A stretch of DNA of 33,796 nt from an uncultured Lachnospiraceae bacterium. GTDB taxonomy: Bacteria > Bacillota > Clostridia > Lachnospirales > Lachnospiraceae. Positions 8,750-18,900 of the stretch are shown here, in pieces. The DNA is taken from NCBI GenBank assembly GCA_948470335.1, contig CAOKOL010000039.1:1-33796 (forward strand). The letters are read 5' to 3'. The notes under the pieces were generated by a model, which had not been told where the DNA came from, made no database searches, and was given only the letters and a program-made list of their open reading frames with translations. A program made the translations under genes and the position numbers. Within the stretch, counting starts at the first letter, position 1, and each line of letters opens with the position of its first letter.

Positions 8750-8783
8750 CCGAATGAAGTTTCCGAATGAAGTTTCCGAATGA
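8750..8783. repeat. 13-bp tandem repeat, 2.6 copies
   Basis: The unit CCGAATGAAGTTT occurs at 8750-8762 and 8763-8775 and is followed by a partial copy, CCGAATGA, at 8776-8783. It lies between the uxaC end and the HAD promoter, outside any gene. It could be a slippage product or repeated sites just upstream of that promoter. Confidence 0.8.
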
Positions 8784-8844
8784 CCCTTTCGCAAAATCAG
8801 CCTGCGGCAGTCTCCCTCATCCGCCTTTTACCAATGTATTCTTT

Positions 8845-10281
8845 TTATCCCGCTTCCGGCACGGGAAATCCGAAATACCGCACCGCATTGTTATAGCAAA
8901 TCCCCCTGACCATCCGCTCAAGGGTTTTCCAGTCCGTCGGGTATTCCCCCTTTTCCACCCAGCCGCCGATCAGGTCGCAGAGAATTCGCCGGAAATATTC
9001 ATGCCTGGTATAAGAGACAAAGCTTCTGGAATCCGTCAGCATCCCGATAAAATTTCCCAGAAGCCCCAGATTCGCCAGGCTGGTCATCTGGGCGGTCATG
9101 CCGGTCAGATTGTCATTAAACCACCAGGCCGAGCCTTGCTGGATTTTGCCGGGAATCCCTTTCTCCCCGTCCTGAAAACAGCCGATTATGGTGCCGATGG
9201 CTGCATCGTCATTGGGGTTTAAGGAGTAAATCACGGTTTTGGGCAGTTGTTCGCCGCTGTCCAGACAGTCCAGAAAATCTGCCAGCGCATCGGTGGAGCC
9301 ACAGCCGCCGATACAGTCAAATCCGGTGTCCGGCCCCAGCTTTTCGTACATCCGCCGGTTGTTATTCCGCTTACAGCCGTAATGGAGCTGCATCACCCAG
9401 CCCCGGCGGGCGTATTCCCGGCCGGCAAACAGCAGAAAAGCGGTTTTAAACCGGTCCCGCTCCTCCCTGGTCAGCGCCTGTCCGGACTGGGACAGCCTTT
9501 TTGCGAAAATCCGCTCAATTTCCTGATCGGAAGCCGGCACAAACGGCATATATTCCAGACCATGATCCGCCGCCCGGCATCCACAGGACTGAAAGTGGTC
9601 CATCCGGCACCGCAGAACATCTTTCAGACGTTCAAAGCTGTCCACCGTCATGCCGCCGGCCTCTCCCAGTTCTTTCAGATAGTCCGCATAATCAGGCTTT
9701 TCGATATGCATGGCCCGGTCCGGCCGCCAGGCGGGAAGCACCTGAAATTCACAGCCGGGATCATGGGCAATGGCCTTATGCCACCGCAGGTCATCCACAG
9801 GATCATCGGTGGTACACAAAAGCGTCACATGATAGCGGCGGATCAGATTCCGCACGCTCATGGAATCTTCTTTCAGCTTTTCATTGCACAGGTTCCACAC
9901 TTCCTTTGCCGTCTCGCCGTTTAAATAACCGTTGTAGCCGAAATACCGCCGAAGCTCCAGATGACTCCAGTGATACAGCGGGTTGCCGGCGGCCATTGCA
10001 AGTGTTTCCGCCCATTTCTGAAATTTCTCCCGGTCGGGTGCGCGGCCGGTGATGAAGGCTTCGTCCACTCCGTTGGAACGCATCTGCCGCCATTTATAAT
10101 GGTCGCCGCCCAGCCATACCTGTGTGATCGTTTCGAACTTCCTATCCTCGGCGATTTCTTTCGGATCAATATGGCAGTGATAGTCCAGAACCGGCATTTT
10201 TTCAGCCCAGTCATGGTAAAACCGTTTCGCCGTTTCCGTGGAAAGAAGAAAGTCCTGATCCATAAATGATTTTGCCTGCAT
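8845..10281 (-). CDS. uxaC: Uronate (glucuronate/galacturonate) isomerase
   Basis: Converts D-glucuronate to D-fructuronate and D-galacturonate to D-tagaturonate, the first step of hexuronate breakdown. The protein has 478 residues, about the usual 465-475. The metal-binding motif HCHID (H35, H37) follows the typical opening ETAKRFYHDWAEKMPVLDYH. Other family stretches are visible: GRAPDREKFQKWAETL, LLCTTDDPVDDLRWHKAI, MQLHYGCKRNNN and FIGMLTDSRSFVSYTRHEYFRRILC. AGGAGG lies 11 nt before the ATG; a second Met six codons in is an alternative. It stands alone, with no uxaB, uxuA or kdg gene in this window, and is divergent from asnS. That suggests its partners lie elsewhere or that it is regulated on its own. 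Confidence 0.95.
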   Translation of the reverse strand: MQAKSFMDQDFLLSTETAKRFYHDWAEKMPVLDYHCHIDPKEIAEDRKFETITQVWLGGDHYKWRQMRSNGVDEAFITGRAPDREKFQKWAETLAMAAGNPLYHWSHLELRRYFGYNGYLNGETAKEVWNLCNEKLKEDSMSVRNLIRRYHVTLLCTTDDPVDDLRWHKAIAHDPGCEFQVLPAWRPDRAMHIEKPDYADYLKELGEAGGMTVDSFERLKDVLRCRMDHFQSCGCRAADHGLEYMPFVPASDQEIERIFAKRLSQSGQALTREERDRFKTAFLLFAGREYARRGWVMQLHYGCKRNNNRRMYEKLGPDTGFDCIGGCGSTDALADFLDCLDSGEQLPKTVIYSLNPNDDAAIGTIIGCFQDGEKGIPGKIQQGSAWWFNDNLTGMTAQMTSLANLGLLGNFIGMLTDSRSFVSYTRHEYFRRILCDLIGGWVEKGEYPTDWKTLERMVRGICYNNAVRYFGFPVPEAG

Positions 10282-10297
10282 TTTTGTTTATACCTCC

Positions 10298-10326
10298 TTG
10301 AAGTAGCTGTTTAAATCGTATATAAT
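10298..10326 (+). promoter_or_regulatory. Promoter of asnS
   Basis: TTGAAG (10298-10303), 17 nt, TATAAT (10321-10326). The start site near 10333 leaves a leader of only about 60 nt, too short for a T-box. Confidence 0.65.
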
Positions 10327-10394
10327 GGTTAATTATATTGTCTGCATTACGGCATGGAGAAATTCTTAATTTTGAAATTTTGGAGGAAATAAAA

Positions 10395-11786
10395 ATGGAT
10401 TTAGTAAATATCCGCGACCTGTTCCGCTCAACCGACAAATATCTGGATCAGACCATCCGGGTAGGCGGATGGGTGCGCAGCGTAAGAGGTTCCAAAGCAT
10501 TCGGATTTATCGTACTGTCTGACGGCACATTTTTTGAGCCCCTTCAGATTGTATTTCATGATACGATGAGCAATTTTCAGGAGGTTTCAAAACTGAACGT
10601 GGGCGCTGCCATTACCGCGACGGGAACGCTGGTGGCCACCCCGGAGGCAAAGCAGGCTTTTGAGCTGCAGGCCGACACCGTTACCGTGGAGGGCGCTTCC
10701 GCTCCGGATTATCCGCTGCAGAAAAAACGCCATACCTTTGAATTCCTGCGGACGATCCCCCATCTCCGCCCCCGGACCAATACATTTCAGGCCGTATTCA
10801 GAGTCCGCTCTCTGATCGCGTTTGCCATCCATGACTTTTTCCGGAAGCAGAACTTCATCTACGTTCACACGCCGCTGATTACGGCCAGCGACTGCGAAGG
10901 CGCCGGCGAAATGTTCCGGGTTACTACGCTGGATATGGAAAACCTGCCAAAAACCGATGATGGAACCATTGATTATTCCGAGGATTTCTTTGGCAAGGAA
11001 ACCAGCCTGACCGTCAGCGGACAGTTAAATGTGGAAACCTACTGTATGGCTTTCAAAAATACCTATACCTTCGGCCCCACCTTCCGGGCGGAAAATTCCA
11101 ACACCACCCGCCATGCGGCCGAATTCTGGATGATTGAGCCGGAGATGGCTTTTGCTGATCTGAACGATAACATGGCCGTAGCCGAGCAGATGCTGAAATA
11201 CATTATCTCCTATGTGATGGAACATGCGCCGGAGGAGATGGCTTTCTTTAACCAGTTTGTGGATAAGGGGCTGCTGGACCGGCTGAACGGGGTTCTGAAC
11301 GCCGATTTCGGTCATGTCACCTATACGGAAGCCATCGAAATTCTGGAAAAACACAATGATTCCTTTGACTACAAGGTTTCCTGGGGCTGCGATCTGCAGA
11401 CCGAACATGAACGGTATCTGACGGAGCAGATTTTCAAGCGCCCCGTGTTTGTCACCGACTACCCGAAGGAAATCAAGGCATTCTACATGAAAATGAATAA
11501 CGACAACAAAACCGTGGCCGCCATGGACTGTCTGGTGCCCGGCATCGGCGAGATTATCGGCGGCAGCCAGCGTGAGGACAGTCTGGAAAAGCTGACCGCC
11601 CGTATGGACGAGCTCGGATTAAAGAAAGAAGATTACGCATTCTATCTGGATCTGCGCAGATACGGCTCGGTGTGCCATTCCGGCTTTGGCCTGGGCTTCG
11701 AGCGCGCCGTGATGTACCTGACCGGCATGGCCAATATCCGCGACGTAATTCCCTTCCCCAGAACCGTGGGGAACTGCGAACTGTAA
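10395..11786 (+). CDS. asnS: Asparaginyl-tRNA synthetase
   Basis: Charges tRNA-Asn with asparagine. A class II synthetase of 463 residues, the usual bacterial size. It has an N-terminal OB-fold anticodon-binding domain (about residues 15-110, [17 protein letters not shown]). The catalytic domain follows, with motif 2 around [22 protein letters not shown] and motif 3 [15 protein letters not shown] near the C-terminus, ending RDVIPFPRT. The RAENSNT sequence favours AsnRS over AspRS. The start at 10395 is set by TGGAGGAAATAAAA. The YhaO-like gene begins 39 nt later with no terminator between, so the two are probably co-transcribed. Confidence 0.96.
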   Translation: MDLVNIRDLFRSTDKYLDQTIRVGGWVRSVRGSKAFGFIVLSDGTFFEPLQIVFHDTMSNFQEVSKLNVGAAITATGTLVATPEAKQAFELQADTVTVEGASAPDYPLQKKRHTFEFLRTIPHLRPRTNTFQAVFRVRSLIAFAIHDFFRKQNFIYVHTPLITASDCEGAGEMFRVTTLDMENLPKTDDGTIDYSEDFFGKETSLTVSGQLNVETYCMAFKNTYTFGPTFRAENSNTTRHAAEFWMIEPEMAFADLNDNMAVAEQMLKYIISYVMEHAPEEMAFFNQFVDKGLLDRLNGVLNADFGHVTYTEAIEILEKHNDSFDYKVSWGCDLQTEHERYLTEQIFKRPVFVTDYPKEIKAFYMKMNNDNKTVAAMDCLVPGIGEIIGGSQREDSLEKLTARMDELGLKKEDYAFYLDLRRYGSVCHSGFGLGFERAVMYLTGMANIRDVIPFPRTVGNCEL

Positions 11787-11825
11787 TGAATCAGGAATCC
11801 CCCACGGCACAATCGGAGGTTTGCC

Positions 11826-12917
11826 ATGAAATTAGTTCATATCGCTGATCCGCATCTGGGTGCGGTGCCGGATGCCGGCCATCCCTGGTCACAGGCACGG
11901 GCCGACGCGCTCTGGCAGACCTTCGCCCGCGCTGTGGCACGCACGGAGGAGGAACAGGCCGACCTGTTATTAATCGCAGGCGATCTGTTCCACCGCCAGC
12001 CCCTTCTGCGGGAATTGAAAGAGGTAAATGCTCTGTTTTCCCGGCTGACCCGCACGAAGGTGGTTCTCATTGCCGGCAATCACGACTGTATCACCGACAG
12101 CTCCAACTACAGGCAGTTTTCCTGGTGTCCCCAGGTAACCTTTCTTCATGACACGCAATTACAGAAAATACGTTTTCCAGAGCTTCATACCACCGTTTAC
12201 GGACGCAGCTACCACAGCCGGGAGGACAGCGAACCTCTCTACACGCCGGTTCCTCTGGAACCGGAACATGACATTCACATCCTTCTGGCCCACGGCGGAG
12301 ACGCCTCGCACCGGCCCTACGTCAGAAGTCAACTGGCACAGGCCGGCTTTCATTATGTCGCACTGGGACATATTCACAAACCGGACATGGATTTTTCCGA
12401 TCACATCGTAAATCCCGGCTCACTGGAGCCTGTTGATCCCAATGACTACGGCCTCCACGGCTTTGTCATTGCCGAGATTTCGCAGGAACGGACACAGGTA
12501 CGGTGGATTTCTTTTGCGTCGGCCGAATACATTCCCCTGGAATTCCGGGTGCAGCCTTCTACCACCTCCATAGTTTTAACGGAAGCCATACTGAACGCCA
12601 TCCGGCAGAAAGGCGCGCACAATATTTATAAAATACGTCTGACCGGCCGGAAGGACCCGGATATCCGTTTCAGCCAGACCTTTTCCGATCCGACTCTGAA
12701 AATTCTGGATTTCCAGGACCTGACCGAACCGGATTATGATTTTGCTTCTCTGGCCCGGGAACATGCCGACGATCTGATCGGCGCATATATCAAAGCGCTG
12801 TCCGACAGTGAACCTGTGCCACCGGACCACACCGGTTCCGGACAGGAAAAACAGATTCGGGAAAAAGCGCTTTATTATGGCGTCAAAGCGCTGCTGGATA
12901 CCACACGGAGAAAATAA
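11826..12917 (+). CDS. SbcD/YhaO-like DNA repair exonuclease (metallophosphoesterase)
   Basis: A 363-residue calcineurin-like phosphoesterase of the Mre11/SbcD/YhaO type. The metal-binding motifs occur in order: D8 and H10 (IADPHLG), D53 and H56 (AGDLFHR), GNHD at residues 84-87, then AHGGD and GHIHKPD further on. The C-terminal third would be the capping and partner-binding region. It pairs with the SMC-like ATPase encoded 74 nt downstream, as in YhaO-YhaN and SbcD-SbcC, and presumably processes DNA ends or hairpins. The start is clear, with CGGAGG 8 nt before ATG. Confidence 0.88.
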   Translation: MKLVHIADPHLGAVPDAGHPWSQARADALWQTFARAVARTEEEQADLLLIAGDLFHRQPLLRELKEVNALFSRLTRTKVVLIAGNHDCITDSSNYRQFSWCPQVTFLHDTQLQKIRFPELHTTVYGRSYHSREDSEPLYTPVPLEPEHDIHILLAHGGDASHRPYVRSQLAQAGFHYVALGHIHKPDMDFSDHIVNPGSLEPVDPNDYGLHGFVIAEISQERTQVRWISFASAEYIPLEFRVQPSTTSIVLTEAILNAIRQKGAHNIYKIRLTGRKDPDIRFSQTFSDPTLKILDFQDLTEPDYDFASLAREHADDLIGAYIKALSDSEPVPPDHTGSGQEKQIREKALYYGVKALLDTTRRK

Positions 12918-12991
12918 ACGCTGCGGCCCGGAAGACCCGAAAACAGGGCTTTTTCTGTGCCGCAAAGCTTTTATATAGGAGAACCCTCAGA

Positions 12992-14836
12992 TTGAAATTA
13001 TTAGAAACCAATATCCGACATTTCGGGAAATTCCACCAGACATCTTTTACATTTGGTGATCATATAAATGTGTTATACGGAAAAAACGGAGCAGGCAAAT
13101 CCACCTTACATACCTTTCTGCGCAGTATGCTGTTTGGCATGGAGCGAAAAAAAGGCCGGGCCGCCCACTCCGATACATACAGCAGATATATGCCCTGGGT
13201 ATCCTCCGGCGACTATGGCGGTTCCCTGCGGCTTTCTCAAAACGGCAGAGTATGCCAGTTTACCCGCAACTTTCTCACCGACCCGAAAAACCTGGAAATT
13301 TTCGATGAGACAAGAAGCAAACCGGTGCCGGCGGACCCTGATTTTGTCAGCCAGATGCGAAACGGGCTGACGGAGGTCACTTATGACAATACGGTCAGCA
13401 TCGGGCAGCTGCGGGGAGAAACCTCCCCGGCCATGGCGGACGCGCTGAAAAATTATATCAGCAATCTTCACAGCTCCGGTTCCGGCAATGTGGACATCGC
13501 CGCCGCCATCGCCGCTCTGACCGCTCAGAAAAAACAGTTATCTTCCCGGCTGATTCCCATCGATCAAAGAGAATATGACGCCTTAACCGCCGAGATCCAC
13601 ACGCTGAACCGGCAATTACAGGAACACGCGGCGGACGGACAGAGCCTAAAACTTCATGAACGCCGCCAGCAGCTTCAAAATACCCTTGACGAACAAAAGG
13701 AAGCTTACCGGACCCTTTCCGGACGTACGCAGGAATGGAAACAGCGCCTCGCGGACAATGGCGTAGAATCCGCCGAACAGCTCCGGCAGGTGGAGACGGT
13801 CGCCGACCGGGCCTATGCCGCCTATTTCCGTTACAGAGGCGCATACCGCTTTACCCGCCATCCGCTGATGAGAAACCTGCTGTTATGCCTGTCCGTCGGA
13901 ATGTTTATCGCCTCCTTTTTCACCATTTTTCTGACAAACGCCAGCTTTTCCAATGACAGCTACCTGCCGGTACCTTTTCTGGTTCTGCTCTGTGTTTTCT
14001 TTTTTGCCACAGGCAGGCTGCTTTTATCCCTCCGCCGCCACGGCTGGCTCTGGAACCAGGCCAGAGAGCAGTTGCGAAATCTCTTTTCCGTTTATCTTGG
14101 CACACGGGATATCCGGCCTGAAAATTATGACCGGCTGAAAAAGCGTCTGCATGACGCCATGGCCATGACCGACAGAATCAATGACTGCCAGATACGCTGC
14201 GGGGAACTGGCCGACAGCATCCGTTCATTACAGGAAGAAGAAAACCAGATTCTCCGGAGACTGGAAGGACTTTCCCGCGCGGACTGGACCAATGAACAGA
14301 ACGAAGAACAACTGAAACAGGCTCTTTGCAGACAGGAAACCCTGCAGGCACAGCAGCGGAAAAACAATGAGATCTCTCTCGAAATCGAAGCGGTAAAAAC
14401 AGCGATATCCACCATACAGTCCATCGCGGAAAACTATCACGTCAGTTTTGTGCCCCGGCTTAATCAAACTTGCTCCGCCATCCTGTCAAGCCTTACCCGG
14501 GGCGCCTATACCTGCATGGCCGTAGACGACAATCTGAACCTTTACATTCAGTCTCAGAAACGCTCCCTGCCCCTCTCGGCGCTGAGCAGAGGCACGGCGG
14601 AACAGGTTTATCTGGCTCTGCGGCTGGCGCTGGTGGAATGCTTCTGGCCAGACCGGTCTGTTCCTCTTTTTCTGGACGACAGCTTTGCCCTCTATGACGA
14701 TGAGCGGCTGGAACAGACTTTATTATGGCTGGCACAAAATTATAATGGGCAAATCTTCCTGTTTACCTGTCACAATCGCGAGGAAAAATTGTTAAATATG
14801 CACAACATTGTGCATACATATATAAAGATTGGTTAG
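12992..14836 (+). CDS. YhaN/SbcC-like ATPase with a membrane hairpin, TTG start
   Basis: A 614-residue SMC/Rad50-type ATPase. Walker A is GKNGAGKST (residues 30-38). The ABC signature is LSRGT (531-535) and Walker B is LFLDD (559-563). Coiled-coil arms occupy roughly 170-280 and 350-475. Between them, where Rad50 would carry its zinc hook, lie two hydrophobic segments (about 294-315 and 325-347) that look like a membrane hairpin. The protein is much shorter than Bacillus YhaN (about 960 residues). The start is TTG at 12992, with AGGAGA 9 nt upstream and no nearby ATG. The gap from the nuclease gene contains a TGCGGC/GCCGCA stem-loop. By analogy it forms a nuclease complex with the upstream protein, perhaps at the membrane. 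Confidence 0.85.
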   Translation: MKLLETNIRHFGKFHQTSFTFGDHINVLYGKNGAGKSTLHTFLRSMLFGMERKKGRAAHSDTYSRYMPWVSSGDYGGSLRLSQNGRVCQFTRNFLTDPKNLEIFDETRSKPVPADPDFVSQMRNGLTEVTYDNTVSIGQLRGETSPAMADALKNYISNLHSSGSGNVDIAAAIAALTAQKKQLSSRLIPIDQREYDALTAEIHTLNRQLQEHAADGQSLKLHERRQQLQNTLDEQKEAYRTLSGRTQEWKQRLADNGVESAEQLRQVETVADRAYAAYFRYRGAYRFTRHPLMRNLLLCLSVGMFIASFFTIFLTNASFSNDSYLPVPFLVLLCVFFFATGRLLLSLRRHGWLWNQAREQLRNLFSVYLGTRDIRPENYDRLKKRLHDAMAMTDRINDCQIRCGELADSIRSLQEEENQILRRLEGLSRADWTNEQNEEQLKQALCRQETLQAQQRKNNEISLEIEAVKTAISTIQSIAENYHVSFVPRLNQTCSAILSSLTRGAYTCMAVDDNLNLYIQSQKRSLPLSALSRGTAEQVYLALRLALVECFWPDRSVPLFLDDSFALYDDERLEQTLLWLAQNYNGQIFLFTCHNREEKLLNMHNIVHTYIKIG

Positions 14837-14877
14837 AATTTCGTCGTTTTATCTATTTAGTTTTATCTATAATCTGG

Positions 14878-14883
14878 TATAAT
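14878..14883 (+). promoter_or_regulatory. Extended -10 promoter of the formate/nitrite channel gene
   Basis: TGGTATAAT, an extended -10 with TG one base before TATAAT, 42 nt after the YhaN stop. The -35 region (ATTTAG) is poor, which is common with extended -10 promoters. Confidence 0.5.
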
Positions 14884-14907
14884 AGTTACAAATTTATCAA
14901 TCTTATT

Positions 14908-14935
14908 GCAGAAAAAGGATTTTCTGTTTTTCTGC
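14908..14935 (+). other. Leader hairpin upstream of the formate/nitrite channel gene
   Basis: GCAGAAAAA (14908-14916) and TTTTTCTGC (14927-14935) form a perfect 9-bp stem with a 10-nt loop in the predicted 5' leader. A second small stem, GAAGC-acaa-GCTTC, follows at 14952-14965. It could stabilise the mRNA or attenuate transcription; the T-run is inside the stem rather than after it. Confidence 0.5.
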
Positions 14936-14986
14936 GGCAACTATGGTGAAAGAAGCACAAGCTTCACAAAGAAAGGGGAGATTTCT

Positions 14987-15793
14987 ATGAATTCACCTGC
15001 AGAAATTGCAAAAAATTATGTAGCGATCGGAAAAGGCAAAACCACGATGAAGGCCAGCAAGCTGTTTGTTCTCGGTATTCTGGCCGGTATTTTCATTGCC
15101 ATCGCCGGTGTGGGCGCATCTACGGCTTCCTGCTCCATCGGCGGCTCCGTGGGCAAACTGGTGGGCGCATGCGTGTTCCCGGCAGGTCTGACGCTGGTCA
15201 TTCTGGCCGGCAGCGAGCTGTTTACCGGCAACTGTCTGATCATCATCTCCGTTCTGGAGAAAGAAGCCACGATTGCAGGCATGCTGCGCAACTGGGTGAT
15301 CGTTTACCTGGGCAACTTTGTGGGAAGTATTTTCGTGGCATGGGGCATGACGGCCTGTCATCAGTTAAGTCTGTTTGACGCTGCGCTTGCAGGCGCTACG
15401 ATCAACACCGCGGTGGCAAAGGTTTCCATGTCCTTTGGCGACGCATTCCTGAAAGGCATCTTCTGTAACATGCTGGTATGTCTGGCAGTATGGCTCGGAT
15501 TTTCTTCCAAGAGCGCAGCCGGCAAGATTGCCGCTTTGTTCTACCCGATTATGGTATTCGTCGTAAGCGGATTCGAACATAGTATCGCCAATATGTTCTA
15601 CGGCCCCGCAGGCCTGTTCGCCATGGGCAACGCAGATTATCTGGCAAAAGCTACGGCCGACACCTCCAAGCTGACCTGGGGCGCATTCTTCGCAAACAAC
15701 CTGCTGCCCGTAACGCTGGGCAACATCGTAGGCGGCGCGCTGTTCGTAGGCTGTGTATACTGGTTTATTTATCTGAAAAAGGATGCGAAATAA
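14987..15793 (+). CDS. Formate/nitrite transporter, FocA/NirC family
   Basis: A 268-residue pentameric anion channel subunit with six predicted membrane helices. The family motif GSELFTGNC follows the third hydrophobic stretch, and the repeat-related FCNMLVCLAVWLGFSSKSAAGK and GFEHSIANMF segments follow in the usual order. It exports or imports formate in fermenting anaerobes, or nitrite or hydrosulfide in other subfamilies; formate is the likeliest here but is not proven. The start at 14987 follows AAAGGGGAG. The codon choice is strongly biased, which suggests high expression. It is followed by a strong terminator. Confidence 0.9.
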   Translation: MNSPAEIAKNYVAIGKGKTTMKASKLFVLGILAGIFIAIAGVGASTASCSIGGSVGKLVGACVFPAGLTLVILAGSELFTGNCLIIISVLEKEATIAGMLRNWVIVYLGNFVGSIFVAWGMTACHQLSLFDAALAGATINTAVAKVSMSFGDAFLKGIFCNMLVCLAVWLGFSSKSAAGKIAALFYPIMVFVVSGFEHSIANMFYGPAGLFAMGNADYLAKATADTSKLTWGAFFANNLLPVTLGNIVGGALFVGCVYWFIYLKKDAK

Positions 15794-15841
15794 AATTCGA
15801 AAAAGTGCTTCCATCAAGCATTTTACTGATACCCAAACATA

Positions 15842-15906
15842 AACAATAAAACAGTCCGGGGTTCATCAAACGATAAAGATTGATGAATCCGGACTGTTTT
15901 ATTGTT
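15842..15906 (+). terminator. Strong terminator of the formate/nitrite channel gene
   Basis: An 18-bp perfect stem (15842-15859 with 15889-15906) is followed, after a small bulge, by an 8-bp inner stem TTCATCAA/TTGATGAA and a 10-nt loop. The outer arms end in TTTTATTGTT. It lies between convergent genes and could also stop transcription of the permease gene on the other strand. Confidence 0.85.
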
Positions 15907-15943
15907 ATGTTGCAGGAAAGACCTTCCCCCTTCCCAGAATTCT

Positions 15944-18900
15944 CTACTCCACACTTTTCAGCGACTCCACCATGTCGATTTTCCGCAGCCGGAAAAACAT
16001 CACCCCATTCACAAACAGGGAAAACAACGCTGTAATCAGCATACTGTATACATAACTCATGGGGCGGATCGTACGCCCGAACATCATCAAATCGATCTCA
16101 CAGGTCAGAATCACGTAGCGGTGAAGAATCATGCCCAACACCACACCTACCCCGATGCCGATCACGGTCAGATAGATATTTTCCCGGTATACATAAGCTG
16201 CCACCTCACCGTCATAAAAGCCCAGCACCTTCAAAGTGGCCAGCTCCCGCCGCCGCTCCGTGATATTGATATTGTTCAGGTTGTACAATACCACAAAGGC
16301 CAGCAGACCTGCGGAAATAATCAGCACCCAGATCACCATATCAAGACTTTTCAGCATATCCTGAACCGTGCGCTGTAATTCCCCGGCCATCTGCACCGAC
16401 TCCACCATATCATCTTTCAGCAGCCGCTCTGTCAGCAATGTTTCCTCCGCTCTTGATATTTCTGTCCCTGACACTCCCGGTAAATCCTGCAGCTTTAAAT
16501 AAAGCTGGTTATAGGCCGGCGCCCCGCCAAACACCCGCTCATACAATGCCGGAGTCAGATACACATAATGGGACAGATAATTTTCCGAAACTGCCGTAAT
16601 CACAACAGGATAACGATCTGTCTCCCCTTCCTTCAAATAAATCTCATCCCCCACGCCCGCATTTAACAGCTTTGACAGCTTTTCTGAGATCACCACACCG
16701 TCGTCCGTCAACTCGTACCGCTCTCCTGTCAGCCGGTTCTTTAACACCACAAACTGTTCCAGGTTTTCTGATTCCTGGGGTACAAATATGTAAGCGCTTT
16801 TTTCCACTCCCTCTTTCCCGATATCCATCGCCGTAACCCTGGCAAACAGCGTCTGTCCGACTTCAGGGAACTCCTCCTTAAGCCGCACAAGTTCCTCTTC
16901 CTGCCGTTTCGGGGAGAGTTCGTCGTCGACAGTCAGTCCCGCATCGTAAATCCACAATGTACGGTACTGGTTATCCACAATATCCTGAATGGAATCCCGC
17001 AGTCCGTACCCCACCATCAGAAGGGCCATACAGGCGCCGATCCCGAAAATGGTCATTAAAAAACGCTTTTTGTAACGAAACAGATTTCGGATCGTGGATT
17101 TTCCCGTAAAGGTCATCCGCTTCCAGATCAACGGCAGATATTCCAGAAACACCCGTTTTCCTTTCGGCGGCGCTGCCGGACGCATCAGTTGGGCCGGCGC
17201 GGATCGCAGCTCCTTATAACAGGCCGCAAAAGCCGCCAGCGTCGTACAGGCCACCGCAATGCCTGTGGCCATCAAAGACAGCTTTAAATCAATGGGCATT
17301 ACCATGATCTGCAGGTTTGTGTACAGCATCCCATAAGCTGTCATAATCACCCAGGGCAGCAGCCTGCTCCCTATGACGATCCCTAAAAGACTGCCCAGCA
17401 GACTGGCCGAAAGAGCGTACAGAATATACTTCGAGGCAATGCTCCATTTGCCATACCCAAGCGCCTTCATGGTGCCAATCAGTGTCCGTTCCTCTTCCAC
17501 CATTCTGGTCATGGTGGTCAGGCTGACCAGCGCGGCCACCAGAAAAAAGATGGCGGGAAATACTTTCCCGATCGCGCCGATCCGTTCCGCATCCATCCCA
17601 TACTCCACATAGGACTGAATAGAATTCCGGTCCAGCACATACCACTCCGGTTCCTCAAGATCGTCCAGAGTTTTCTGTGCGTCTGCCAGCTCTGCTTTCG
17701 CATCCCGGATTTTATCCTCCGCTTCCTTTTTTCCGTCTTCGTATTCCTTTTTTCCGTCGGCCAGCTTCTCCTCTCCTTCGGCGATATCAATATGCGCCTG
17801 GGCGATCTCACTTTCAGCCTTCGGCAACTCATTCTCCGCATCCAGAAGCTTCCGCTCATTCTCCGCAATCGTTTCCCAACCCTCTGCGATCTGCCGCTCG
17901 CCGTCTTCTATCTCTGCCTTCGCATCCGCCAGAGCCTGCTCGCCGTCGGCCAGCTCCTGTTCACCGTGCTCCAGCGACCAGGCTGCTACCCCAAGGGCAG
18001 TCCAGCTATCTGCCAGTTCCACCTCCGCTTTCTCCAGCTCTGCTTTTGCATCCGCCAGCTTTTCCCTGTTGGCTTCAATCTCCTGCCAGCCGGCCCTGAT
18101 CTGCTCCTGCCCCTGTGCCAGTTGGGTTTTTGCAGCTTCCAACTGAACCCGGCCTGCCGCAAGCTGCTCCTTGCCGGCCGCCAATTGTGCCTGCGCCACG
18201 TCAAGCTGTGCCCTGGCCTCCGAAAGCCCGGCCGCCTCCGGACCTGACTCCAGCATCTGCAAACCGGCCTGCGCTTCTGCCAGCGCATGGCTCAGTGCCT
18301 CCGCCTCCGCAGAGGAGGTCCCGCCTTCCGTTATGGCTTCCAGCTTTGCCTGCAGATCTGTGATCGTCTGTTCCAGCTCGGCCTTTTTTCCTGCCAGCGC
18401 CGCTTCTCCCTGTTTCAGTTGTTCCTCTTGTTCATCCAGTTGTGCCTGAGACTGTGCCAGTACCGCTTCCTGCTCCCCTAACTGCGTCTCTTGCTCCTGT
18501 AGTAATGAGACGCCCTGGCTTAGCTCTTCTTCCTTTGCTTTCAGCAGTTCTTCCGCTTTTTCCAGTTCGCTGACGCCTTTATGATATTCATGCCAGCCAT
18601 TATCTGTCTGACGGCGTCCTTCCTCCCATTCCGCCATACCCGCGGCAAACTGTTCCCGGCCCTCTTCCAGTTCTTTCCTGCCGTCAATCAGTTTCTGTTC
18701 CGCCTCCGGCAGCTTTTCCTTTGCATCCGCAAGCTCCTGGGTCTTATCTGCAAGCTCTGTTCTGGCATCAGCCAGTTCCTGCTTCCCGTCCGCAAGCTCC
18801 CGCTTTCCGTCCGCAAGCTGCGCCCCGGCATCCAAAAGCTTCTCCCTGCCGTCTTTAAGCTCTTCCTCGGCGTCTTCGATCTCCTGGGCCGCGTCGGAAA

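Noticed and set aside
10333..10394. T-box leader before asnS
   Set aside because: The leader is only about 60 nt and has no T-box sequence or terminator hairpin.
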